Shown here piece after piece: positions 33,714 through 40,978 of a DNA stretch of 64,000 bases. A program made the position numbers and the translations under genes. Origin of the DNA: Moritella sp. Urea-trap-13 (GTDB lineage: Bacteria; Pseudomonadota; Gammaproteobacteria; Enterobacterales; Moritellaceae); assembly GCF_002836355.1 (NCBI RefSeq), contig NZ_PJCA01000040.1, positions 248,001-312,000 of the forward strand, in the 5' to 3' direction. How positions within the stretch are numbered: position 1 is the first letter of the stretch; each line of letters begins with the position of its first letter. The notes below the pieces were generated by a model that saw only the letters and a list, made by a program, of their open reading frames with translations, did no database searches and had not been told where the DNA came from.

Positions 33714-34664
33714 ATGGGATATAAAAAATACGCTTACCCAAAAGCAGTAATAATGAAAGTATTCTCTAGTTTTCTAAGAAAAATACGGTCAGAGCATGAT
33801 CTTTCACAGGAAGGTTTAAGGGCTTTATTAAATGATAAAAGCCATTCTTTTGATAGTTTAGATACGATCTCAATTAGTCGCTGGGAGCGTGGGATTAATA
33901 CCCCTTCATTAACAAAACAGGCTGAGATCGCAGAGATTTTTGGTGACAGCCTGTTTAATATTTACCGCTCAGATACTGATTTTGTTGCAGAGTGTATGCA
34001 TTCAATTCAATTTTCTGTCGGCGATAAAAATGACAAAACCACGCACCCTTATTACCAAGACGAACAATACCATACTGAATGTATTGACACTGAACATGTC
34101 AATTTTGAGCGATTCCTGAAACTTTGTTTAATGTACGAAGGTAACCCGCGCTTGCTTCCCACTCATCAACAAACCTCATCTGCGGAAGTGCTAAAGCAAC
34201 TGACTTTAATTTCGGCTTTTTGTAATGCAAGCCAATTGGTTGGCCATTGCTTGTTTTGTAAAGTGAATAGCAAAGCATTGTTTGAGTTTATGAATAACAC
34301 GATAGGTATTCTGGATTTATTAAATGTTGTAAAACAAGATAGAGTCAATGTGCTGGTGGTGTTTTCCTCATTTGGCGTTTCAGCACAAATTGATAATCAT
34401 ATGATGTCCATCTATCTCAATCAGTTAGCGATGGATGATACGATTGAGTATTTGAGCTTTAGTACTTGTGATAGCAAACTGAAACAAAAATTAATGCAAA
34501 TGAAGATCCCGATGTTTAAAGTTAAACCGATTGAACATCAAGCTAAAATGATACAAAACTATTCATTTATTATGAGTAGGTCAGAAGTAATGGCTAATCG
34601 AAATATGCTGATGCTTTCTGTTATAACAACACAATGCATGCAACCTAAAACTATCGAGATATAG
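33714..34664 (+). CDS. XRE-family helix-turn-helix protein with an unrecognised C-terminal domain
   Basis: I use the ATG at 33714 (GGAAG 5 bases upstream), giving 316 residues; 33702 and 33753 are alternatives. Residues 15-75 form a Cro/C1 helix-turn-helix (FLRKIRSEHDLSQEGLRALL, ISISRWERGINTPSLTKQAEIAEIFG). The remaining 240 residues do not match a family I know; they hold several cysteines (SAFCNASQLVGHCLFCK) and an alternating alpha/beta pattern that could be a sensory or acyltransferase-like fold. It is the first gene of a four-gene operon with a complete phosphorelay, 7 bp before the receiver-EAL gene, so it likely regulates or reads out that system. Confidence 0.82.
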   Translation: MGYKKYAYPKAVIMKVFSSFLRKIRSEHDLSQEGLRALLNDKSHSFDSLDTISISRWERGINTPSLTKQAEIAEIFGDSLFNIYRSDTDFVAECMHSIQFSVGDKNDKTTHPYYQDEQYHTECIDTEHVNFERFLKLCLMYEGNPRLLPTHQQTSSAEVLKQLTLISAFCNASQLVGHCLFCKVNSKALFEFMNNTIGILDLLNVVKQDRVNVLVVFSSFGVSAQIDNHMMSIYLNQLAMDDTIEYLSFSTCDSKLKQKLMQMKIPMFKVKPIEHQAKMIQNYSFIMSRSEVMANRNMLMLSVITTQCMQPKTIEI

Positions 34665-34671
34665 CGGAGTA

Positions 34672-35889
34672 ATGATGAATATTTTGATTGTGGATGACCA
34701 AGAGTTTGTTCGCGAAGCGATAAAATCAGATCTTATCGAGAATGCTTTAGAGAGTACTTTAAATTCGGCGTTCCAGAGCTTTGAAGCGAGTGATGCAAAT
34801 GAAGGTATCGAAGTCATCGTTGCGATGGAAGGTAATATCGATTTACTCATTTTAGATTTGAAAATGGATAATAGCGATGGCATGGAAGTGATTAACTTTT
34901 TGTCGGCGCACAGCCTTTATTCCCACATACCATTAGCTGTTATTAGCTCATCTGATAAACGTACTCTTGAGCTGGTGAGTAGTATTGCCTGTCGCTTGAA
35001 ATTGAATGTGGTAGGGGTGTTTGAAAAACCCATTAATGTAGATGCGATCTTATCTGAAACGCTAAGGTTACAACAAGCGAGTGGCAATATCCCAGTCGTG
35101 GCCACGCCCGACGATGTTACAGAATATGATATAAATCAGTTGCTTGCAGATGAACAAGTACTACTTTGCTTTCAACCTCAAGTTGATATGAAGAGTAAGA
35201 AAATCAATGGTTTTGAAGTATTAGCGAGAATGTATGATGAAAATGGCTATATTTACCCTGATACATTTTTGCCTTTGATTTATAACGCAGGGTTAAACGT
35301 TGAGTTTACCAAAATCATTATCACTAAAGCATTTAAGCTTTGGGTAAATGAAACCAATTTGCTGGATTATACATTATCGATTAACGTGACAGCTGAAGAC
35401 TTGATGAGTGAAGATTTGATTGATTATATCATTCGTCACAAGCAAGCACATACGCAGATAAAGCTGATCTTAGAGCTGACAGAGTCACAAGCAATTATTA
35501 ATCAAGGCTGTGTATTAAATTCTATTGCTCGACTGATTATTAATGATATCGGTATATCACTGGATGACTTTGGTAAAAGTTATTCGACCTATGAACGTTT
35601 AGATATCATTCCTTTTAAGGAAATTAAAATAGATCGCTCTTTTGTGTGCGATATAGATACCAATGAACAGCATCGTCTTATTGTCGAATCGACGATCGCA
35701 CTAGCCAAAAAAATGTTGGTCAATGTTGTAGCCGAAGGCATTGAAACGCAAAGTGTGCTTAAGATTTTAGCTGATCTAGGTTGTGATACTGCGCAAGGCT
35801 ATTTATATAGTCCGCCAATGGAAGGACGTTATTTACAAGCGTGGGTTAATCGTTACGAGCACCAGGAAGTTAATGTTAATGATAGCTAA
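34672..35889 (+). CDS. Receiver-EAL response regulator, predicted c-di-GMP phosphodiesterase
   Basis: A 405-residue protein. Residues 1-135 are a receiver (VDDQ at 7-10, phospho-acceptor D62 in LILDLKMDN, K119 in FEKPI). Residues 155-395 are an EAL domain with the metal and catalytic set in place: E182 in FEVLARM (EVL rather than EAL), N238 in SINVT, E268 and E271 in LELTES, D298-D299 in LDDFG, K319 in EIKID, and E355 in VVAEGIET. It should hydrolyse c-di-GMP, with activity set by phosphorylation. No DNA-binding domain is attached, unlike VieA. The Hpt gene overlaps its end. Confidence 0.92.
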   Translation: MMNILIVDDQEFVREAIKSDLIENALESTLNSAFQSFEASDANEGIEVIVAMEGNIDLLILDLKMDNSDGMEVINFLSAHSLYSHIPLAVISSSDKRTLELVSSIACRLKLNVVGVFEKPINVDAILSETLRLQQASGNIPVVATPDDVTEYDINQLLADEQVLLCFQPQVDMKSKKINGFEVLARMYDENGYIYPDTFLPLIYNAGLNVEFTKIIITKAFKLWVNETNLLDYTLSINVTAEDLMSEDLIDYIIRHKQAHTQIKLILELTESQAIINQGCVLNSIARLIINDIGISLDDFGKSYSTYERLDIIPFKEIKIDRSFVCDIDTNEQHRLIVESTIALAKKMLVNVVAEGIETQSVLKILADLGCDTAQGYLYSPPMEGRYLQAWVNRYEHQEVNVNDS

Positions 35890-36202
35890 TACTGACTTTA
35901 TGAATACTGATTTTATGAACTTAGGTACTGACTTAAAAACGTTTTTTAATCGCTATAGTGAACAGCGACGCTTAGCTTTATACCAAGCATTAATTCGTGA
36001 ATTAGCTAATATTCGCGCACAAAGCAAAGTAACTGAAAGTATAGATAAAATTAACTCACTGAAGCATCAATTTAAAGGTGTTTGCCGTTATTTGGTGCTT
36101 GATCTTGATACCCAGATTGATGGGTTCAAGACTGCTGAACAGTTATATTGTGCTGTCGATAATATCTACGAACAAGTTGTAGCGATAGAACATGAGTTCT
36201 AA
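35879..36202 (+). CDS. Stand-alone histidine phosphotransfer (Hpt) protein
   Basis: A small, mostly helical 107-residue protein with the Hpt motif NSLKHQFKGVCRYLVL, in which H63 is the phospho-acceptor and K66-G67 the conserved neighbours. I start at the ATG at 35879 (AGGAAG 9 bases upstream), overlapping the EAL gene by 11 bases; ATGs at 35873, 35900 and 35915 are alternatives. It overlaps the downstream kinase gene by 11 bases too. It should carry phosphate from the hybrid kinase receiver to the EAL-protein receiver. A 15-bp duplication repeats NTDFM at the N-terminus. Confidence 0.85.
   Translation: MIANTDFMNTDFMNLGTDLKTFFNRYSEQRRLALYQALIRELANIRAQSKVTESIDKINSLKHQFKGVCRYLVLDLDTQIDGFKTAEQLYCAVDNIYEQVVAIEHEF
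35888..35917 (+). repeat. 15-bp tandem duplication at the Hpt gene start
   Basis: AATACTGACTTTATG (35888-35902) is followed by AATACTGATTTTATG (35903-35917). The copies are in frame and each ends in an ATG, so both supply possible internal starts. Confidence 0.85.
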
Positions 36203-38099
36203 ATTTAATCTGCGCAGTTATGTCTGTGCTTGCCTGCTGGTTACTATGGCGATAGTAGCTGTATTTAGTAGTTATAGTTTAAGTAAATTTAAATCTAATC
36301 ATGATAAAAATGTCGCGACGCTGATGGCGCTGAATGAAGAGAACTATTTGCAGCACAGGCTTATCATGAATGCGACAAAGTCTTTTTTTAAAGCATCACA
36401 AGGTGTGAAAGAGTCTGAGTTTAGAATTTTCACTCGAGAGTTATTAGGTAAGAGAGAAGCAATATTTTTCACCTTAACGCCTGAATTGACCCTAGGCTAT
36501 ATTTCTGATGATAGCGTGACTGAACATTTAAATGGCTTAGAAGTTAATATCGACAAAGATGGAATGGTGAAGGGAACATTACCTCACTATCAATTAATTG
36601 GCTTTGCGATTGATGAACCCAATATGCCGTATTTATTTTATGCGGTACCAATTAAAAACGTGCTGTTCAGCCTCGATAAATTAAAGGGATCTTGCCTAAA
36701 GTACTCCTCATCACAACTCTCAGCAGAGAGTAAAAATTGTGTGCTTAAGTCGACTAATATGTTGTTTGATCTGTTTCGTTATGAAAGTGATCTGGATATT
36801 AGTATTCCGAATTATAATTTCTATTACATACTTACGATTAAATCACAGGTGTCGGAATCAAGGCTGATGGAGTTTTTCTTCATTGTGTTGTCGATCTTGG
36901 TTGCTTGTGCATTGGTTTTTGTATTGCTGTATTTTAGACTGGTGAATAAGCATTTGTTTAATCGGATTGAGCGAGAGAATAAACTTAATGTCGCGATGGT
37001 ATCAAGCATTAATCATGAAATAAGAACGCCGATTAATGCGTTACTTGGTTATAGTCAGATGTTGAGGGATATGCCAAAAATTAGTGATGAACACAGTGTG
37101 GTGATTGATAAAATGCTGTGGTCGGCTAATTTGTTGTATTCAGTGGCTGAGAACACCTTAAATTACAGTAAGTCAGCGACGGATGGTTTAGTGCTAAATA
37201 ACGCACCAATTAATACGCCGAAATACTTTAATAATATTAAAGATTATTATAATAAATTGAGTCTTCCTGAAGGTAAAACTCTGGACTTTCATGTCAGTGA
37301 TAAATTACCTAAAACAATCAGTGTTGATAGCTCTAAATTATTTCAAGTTATCACTAATATGATTAATAACGCCTTGAAATACAGCACTGGCCAAGCGGTG
37401 AGTTGTCATGTTGATATTTGTTTACGCCGTGTATTTAATGATCCTACGTCGTCAAATAGAGAATTGTATTTACGGGTATTAATCCAGGATACCGGTCGTG
37501 GCATGTCGCAATCAACCAAAGAATTACTGACCGACCCTTTTGTTTTTGATTCTGAATCACAATTGAAAAAAGTATCGGGTATTGGCTTAGGACTTTATAC
37601 CTGTAATCAATTACTGGCTCAGATTGGTGGTAAATTGAGACTGCACAGCGTGGAAAACGAAGGCACTAAAATCATGCTACATTTTCCGCTTCGATGTGGG
37701 ACATATGTGTTATCGGAACCGTTAAACCCGCGTAACTATGCTGATAAACGCATTTTAATTGTCGATGATAATAGCTTTAACCTCGAAGTATGTAATGCCA
37801 TGTTAGAGGACGAACAGTTTAATACCGTTTGTGCGGATAACTCTGAAGATGCATTGATTAATTTCACTGATACTAATCCAGATTTGGTGATCGTTGATTA
37901 TCAGTTAGATGAAATTAATGGTATCGACTTGATTACCAAAATGAAATCAATTCAAGGTGATGCCAAAACGCAGTATTTTATTTTATCGGCTAATGATAAA
38001 AATGAAATATTGCACAGTGAATGTCACCCAGATATTTACTTTATGCAAAAGCCATTTAATACCGCCATATTCTTAAGTTGCTTAGAAAATCGTGATTAA
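36192..38099 (+). CDS. Hybrid sensor histidine kinase
   Basis: A 635-residue kinase: membrane helix 1 at about 9-30, a periplasmic sensor of about 195 residues that I do not recognise, and membrane helix 2 at about 227-249. The HisKA domain has H275 in SSINHEIRTPINALLGYSQML. The ATPase shows MINNALKYS (N box), DTGRGMS (G1) and GIGLGLYTCNQLL (G2). The C-terminal receiver (516-635) has DD at 525-526, phospho-acceptor D569 (VIVDYQLD) and K620. It is the phosphate source for the Hpt and EAL proteins in the same operon. The signal is unknown. Confidence 0.93.
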   Translation: MSSKFNLRSYVCACLLVTMAIVAVFSSYSLSKFKSNHDKNVATLMALNEENYLQHRLIMNATKSFFKASQGVKESEFRIFTRELLGKREAIFFTLTPELTLGYISDDSVTEHLNGLEVNIDKDGMVKGTLPHYQLIGFAIDEPNMPYLFYAVPIKNVLFSLDKLKGSCLKYSSSQLSAESKNCVLKSTNMLFDLFRYESDLDISIPNYNFYYILTIKSQVSESRLMEFFFIVLSILVACALVFVLLYFRLVNKHLFNRIERENKLNVAMVSSINHEIRTPINALLGYSQMLRDMPKISDEHSVVIDKMLWSANLLYSVAENTLNYSKSATDGLVLNNAPINTPKYFNNIKDYYNKLSLPEGKTLDFHVSDKLPKTISVDSSKLFQVITNMINNALKYSTGQAVSCHVDICLRRVFNDPTSSNRELYLRVLIQDTGRGMSQSTKELLTDPFVFDSESQLKKVSGIGLGLYTCNQLLAQIGGKLRLHSVENEGTKIMLHFPLRCGTYVLSEPLNPRNYADKRILIVDDNSFNLEVCNAMLEDEQFNTVCADNSEDALINFTDTNPDLVIVDYQLDEINGIDLITKMKSIQGDAKTQYFILSANDKNEILHSECHPDIYFMQKPFNTAIFLSCLENRD

Positions 38100-38216
38100 T
38101 ATGCCAGAGTGGTGAGGGGAACACACCTTCCCACAATGCTTAGTCAGCGTTATTATGTAAGAGATCTGTCGTGATCGAACGATAACGCTAATTTCAGACA
38201 ATCTTAAGGCTAACTT

Positions 38217-38603
38217 ATGGCTAAGTATAAACCCGTCACTAAAATGCAAACCTACGGTATTCACTCCCAGTGGCAGAGCAAATCAAAAGACTTACCGAGT
38301 ATTCAAAAGTTCACTACAGATATTCCAGCTGAGATTGATATTGAGTTTGGTTTTATCGTTAATATCAAAAAAGCCCGTGGTGCTAAATTGCAATTCTGTA
38401 TTGCTCATCCCGGTATATTGGACGCCGATGGTAATAAACGCGCGCCGTTTACTGGCGATGTGCATGTGACGAATAGCGACTGGAGTTTTTATTTGGGCGA
38501 TACAGTGTGGGAGCCGATTGCGGATAAATGCGGTGCCTGGCGTATGACAGTATCACTCGATGGTAAAGTGTTAGCGGATAAAACCTTTAATGTTGCAGTA
38601 TAA
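38217..38603 (+). CDS. DUF3859 domain protein
   Basis: A 128-residue protein with the DUF3859 blocks: TYGIHSQWQSKSKDLPSIQKFTTDIPAEIDIEFGFIVNIKKARG, FCIAHPGILDADGNKRAPF and SFYLGDTVWEPIADKCGAWRMTV. It is probably a small beta-sandwich of unknown function, without signal peptide. AAGG sits 7 bases before the ATG. Confidence 0.85.
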   Translation: MAKYKPVTKMQTYGIHSQWQSKSKDLPSIQKFTTDIPAEIDIEFGFIVNIKKARGAKLQFCIAHPGILDADGNKRAPFTGDVHVTNSDWSFYLGDTVWEPIADKCGAWRMTVSLDGKVLADKTFNVAV

Positions 38604-38654
38604 CTGCTAAAATCCCGCCCTTATAGTTAACTTTAGCCAGCAAAGGTAGATACC

Positions 38655-39293
38655 GTGGATACGTTTATTTCCCAAAAAATTGATAACTCAGCGTTAAGAT
38701 CGCATCCATGGACGAACATGGTATCCGATGAGTCGAGTATATACATGGATTTTAAACAACAGCCAGAGTTGATCCGCAGTGCGCTAGAAGATTTGTTACC
38801 ATTTCAACAGTGGGAATTTGTTGAACAGTTTTATCGTTTAATCGAATGGGTGAATGGTGCAAACTCGTTATTAGAAAGTAATGACTGTGTATTTAATGCT
38901 GTTGAAGATAATAGCGACCAGCAATACCTGTATGCGAAAAAATGCAGCGGGCGATTAATGATCTTATTCCGAGAAATTCCTGAAAATTGTCAGGATAAAA
39001 GTATTGATTGGTTAATGAATAATATCCAGTCAATGGCCTCGTCGATGAAACCAAGCTTTAAAGCCGGTGCTATTGGCCTATCAAAATCACCGACCTGTTA
39101 TTTAGCATTAGGTGATAAACCGGATACTGGCGGAATGGGTTACCAAGTCACGTTAAACTTCTTTGCCTATGGAGAAGATGAGCAAGCGTGTTATACAAAC
39201 CTGAAAGATGTGTTGGCGATCACCCAAAAAGCATTACTACGTGTAAATATGCGCATTAAAAATGGCGAAATAGATGCGCTTTACGCGATCTAA
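38655..39293 (+). CDS. Protein of unknown function
   Basis: A 212-residue soluble protein starting with GTG at 38655 (AAGGTAG 5 bases upstream); an ATG lies 21 codons in. The frame is intact and codon use matches its neighbours. It has no signal peptide, membrane helix or motif I recognise. Notable segments are LIRSALEDLLPFQQWEFVEQFYRLIEW, ARFMILFREIPENC-like RLMILFREIPENCQDKSIDWL, and a glycine-rich DKPDTGGMGYQV loop. It lies 51 bp behind DUF3859 and may share its transcript. Confidence 0.6.
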   Translation: MDTFISQKIDNSALRSHPWTNMVSDESSIYMDFKQQPELIRSALEDLLPFQQWEFVEQFYRLIEWVNGANSLLESNDCVFNAVEDNSDQQYLYAKKCSGRLMILFREIPENCQDKSIDWLMNNIQSMASSMKPSFKAGAIGLSKSPTCYLALGDKPDTGGMGYQVTLNFFAYGEDEQACYTNLKDVLAITQKALLRVNMRIKNGEIDALYAI

Positions 39294-39385
39294 ATACCAA
39301 GTAACTATATCAAGTAGTTATATCAGTAGCGATGCCAAGTCACTATGCTAAGTACCGGAGCGTTGAAGATAGCATTAAACGCAGC

Positions 39386-39446
39386 GGTAGCTTAGTTGGG
39401 TTATAGTAATAACTTAGTTGGATTATAGCGGTAACTTGGTTAAATC
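39386..39446. repeat. 22-bp imperfect tandem repeats at the end of the AllA-like gene
   Basis: The core CTTAGTTGG(G/A)TTATAG occurs at 39391 and 39413, and a partial third copy (CTTGGTT) at 39435, all 22 bp apart. The stop codon of the AllA-like gene lies in the second unit, so the array straddles the gene end. Confidence 0.75.
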
Positions 39447-40109
39447 AACCCGTAATAAACAATTAAATTCCTGACCAAAATCAACCGATACGCGTGCATG
39501 TACCGCGCCTTCTTTATCAACAAATTCTTGTTCTCCTGCAATAGCGAATACGCCTTCATGCCAAACATCTGCATGGATGTAAGCACCTTGCTCACCGCTA
39601 AAATAAAAACACACAAAGTTTTCCGGTTGCACATCATCACCCGGTAACGCCAGCGGTAATAAAAATGGCTGGTTTGACTTAGGGTAAAACATCTGGCCGC
39701 CATCAGGGTGATAATTAGCATGCCATAAAATCAGCTGATTTGGTTTGTTAGTGTGGGTATCAACCGCTATTTCAGGGCGTTGGTTATAACCGATAATATA
39801 ATGGCCATCAACGGCGTTATTACGGCCAAACAGATAATCACCTTTCCAAGTACTAATAAACGTCCCTTCAGTGACACCACCCTCATCACCGGTATCTTCA
39901 TCTACTTTGCGCCAACCTTGCGCTGGCCAGCGGGTGATTTCGATATCAAATGTCTCTGGGTCATCAACAAAAAAACCATAACCTTTTAGCGCTTCGGGCG
40001 TGGCTTTAATAATGGGGAGATCGACTAAAGCAAGATCGGCGGCTATGGCAGGATTAAGGTAGTCTGGGACTGTAGTTTCAATGTTATTTGTTGTAACTAT
40101 AACTATCAT
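39423..40109 (-). CDS. Ureidoglycolate lyase (AllA)-like cupin protein
   Basis: A 228-residue protein whose C-terminal half matches the PF04115 fold: ENFVCFYFSGEQGAYIHADVWHEGVFAIAGEQEFVDKEGAVHARVSVDF parallels the NGEQGVNYHRNVWHHPLF region of AllA. It is about 70 residues longer than E. coli AllA (160) because of N-terminal and central insertions. AllA converts ureidoglycolate to glyoxylate and urea in purine breakdown; no other allantoin genes are visible, so the true substrate may differ. Divergent from the PhnZ-like gene. Confidence 0.75.
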   Translation of the reverse strand: MIVIVTTNNIETTVPDYLNPAIAADLALVDLPIIKATPEALKGYGFFVDDPETFDIEITRWPAQGWRKVDEDTGDEGGVTEGTFISTWKGDYLFGRNNAVDGHYIIGYNQRPEIAVDTHTNKPNQLILWHANYHPDGGQMFYPKSNQPFLLPLALPGDDVQPENFVCFYFSGEQGAYIHADVWHEGVFAIAGEQEFVDKEGAVHARVSVDFGQEFNCLLRVDLTKLPL

Positions 40110-40261
40110 GTTAGTGCTCTATAGTAGCTGAATACAGCATTAACCTAACATCCGATTGTTTAATTTTAATGACACTGATTCATCTTACCGACATATTAAC
40201 CACATAAAACTGCAATATATCTTCCCTAGAATGTGGTTATCCAAACGTGGAGGTAGAAAGT

Positions 40262-40804
40262 ATGGATATTATTCAGTTTATTAAACAGCAATTCGAAGAC
40301 AATGGTCATGTTGCTTATGGTGAAGATATTTCGATGGGCGAACACATGTTGCAGTCGGCGTATTATGCCGAGCAAAAAAATAGCAGTGATGCGATCATTA
40401 CAGCTGCCTTGTTACACGACTTTGGCCATTTGATTTTAGAGTTACCTGAAGATATTACCGAGAAGGGTATTGATGGTTACCACGAAGATATCGGCGCGAA
40501 ATTCTTAGCGCCTTATTTCCCAAAACAGATCATTGATGGCATTGCATTACATGTGCAGGCAAAACGTTATCTGTGTGCGGTGAAACCGAAATATCACGGC
40601 CAACTAAGCCAAGCATCTAAGAATACACTTACAGTGCAAGGTGGGCCAATGGATGCGCAAGAAGTGATTGCGTTCGAGTTGGAGCCTTTTTATAAAGAAG
40701 CGTTACAGGTGCGTTTGTTTGATGATCTTGGTAAAGAGGCCGCATTAACGCATCCAGATGTCGATTATTACTTAAGTATTGCTAAGCAGTTTGTTGGTAA
40801 ATAA
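40262..40804 (+). CDS. PhnZ-like HD-domain mixed-valence di-iron oxygenase
   Basis: I use the ATG at 40262 with an ideal GGAGGT 7 bases upstream, giving 180 residues. The sequence has the HD-oxygenase set of PhnZ/TmpB: YGEDISMGEHMLQSAYYAEQ, AALLHDFGHLILELP, YHEDIGAKFL, ALHVQAKRYLCAV, YHGQLSQASKNTLTVQGGPM, and VRLFDDLGKEA supplying histidine and aspartate ligands for two irons. PhnZ cleaves the C-P bond of 2-amino-1-hydroxyethylphosphonate. The 2OG hydroxylase PhnY that normally comes first is not in this window. Confidence 0.85.
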   Translation: MDIIQFIKQQFEDNGHVAYGEDISMGEHMLQSAYYAEQKNSSDAIITAALLHDFGHLILELPEDITEKGIDGYHEDIGAKFLAPYFPKQIIDGIALHVQAKRYLCAVKPKYHGQLSQASKNTLTVQGGPMDAQEVIAFELEPFYKEALQVRLFDDLGKEAALTHPDVDYYLSIAKQFVGK

Positions 40805-40859
40805 TACAATTTATAGCGACGAAAAGCGTAACTAGCGCCAGAATGTAAAAATTTAATAT

Positions 40860-40875
40860 TGTGATGTGCGTCACA
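40860..40875 (+). promoter_or_regulatory. Consensus CRP (cAMP receptor protein) site
   Basis: TGTGA-TGTGCG-TCACA matches the CRP consensus TGTGA-N6-TCACA in every defined position. It is 104 bp before the chemoreceptor start. An extended -10 (TGCTAAAAT, 40897-40905) downstream puts the site near -44, close to a class II activation position. Confidence 0.8.
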
Positions 40876-40978
40876 TTTGGTCAGTTGTACGGAGTTTGCT
40901 AAAATTGTCGAATAAAGCCTATCGCTTGGCTAGATTTACGCATAGAATGCGCGACTAATTTATAGATTTGGGCACATC

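Noticed and set aside
35783-36202. Longer 139-residue version of the Hpt gene
   Set aside because: Its first 32 codons lie inside the EAL gene in another frame; AGGAAG supports the start at 35879.
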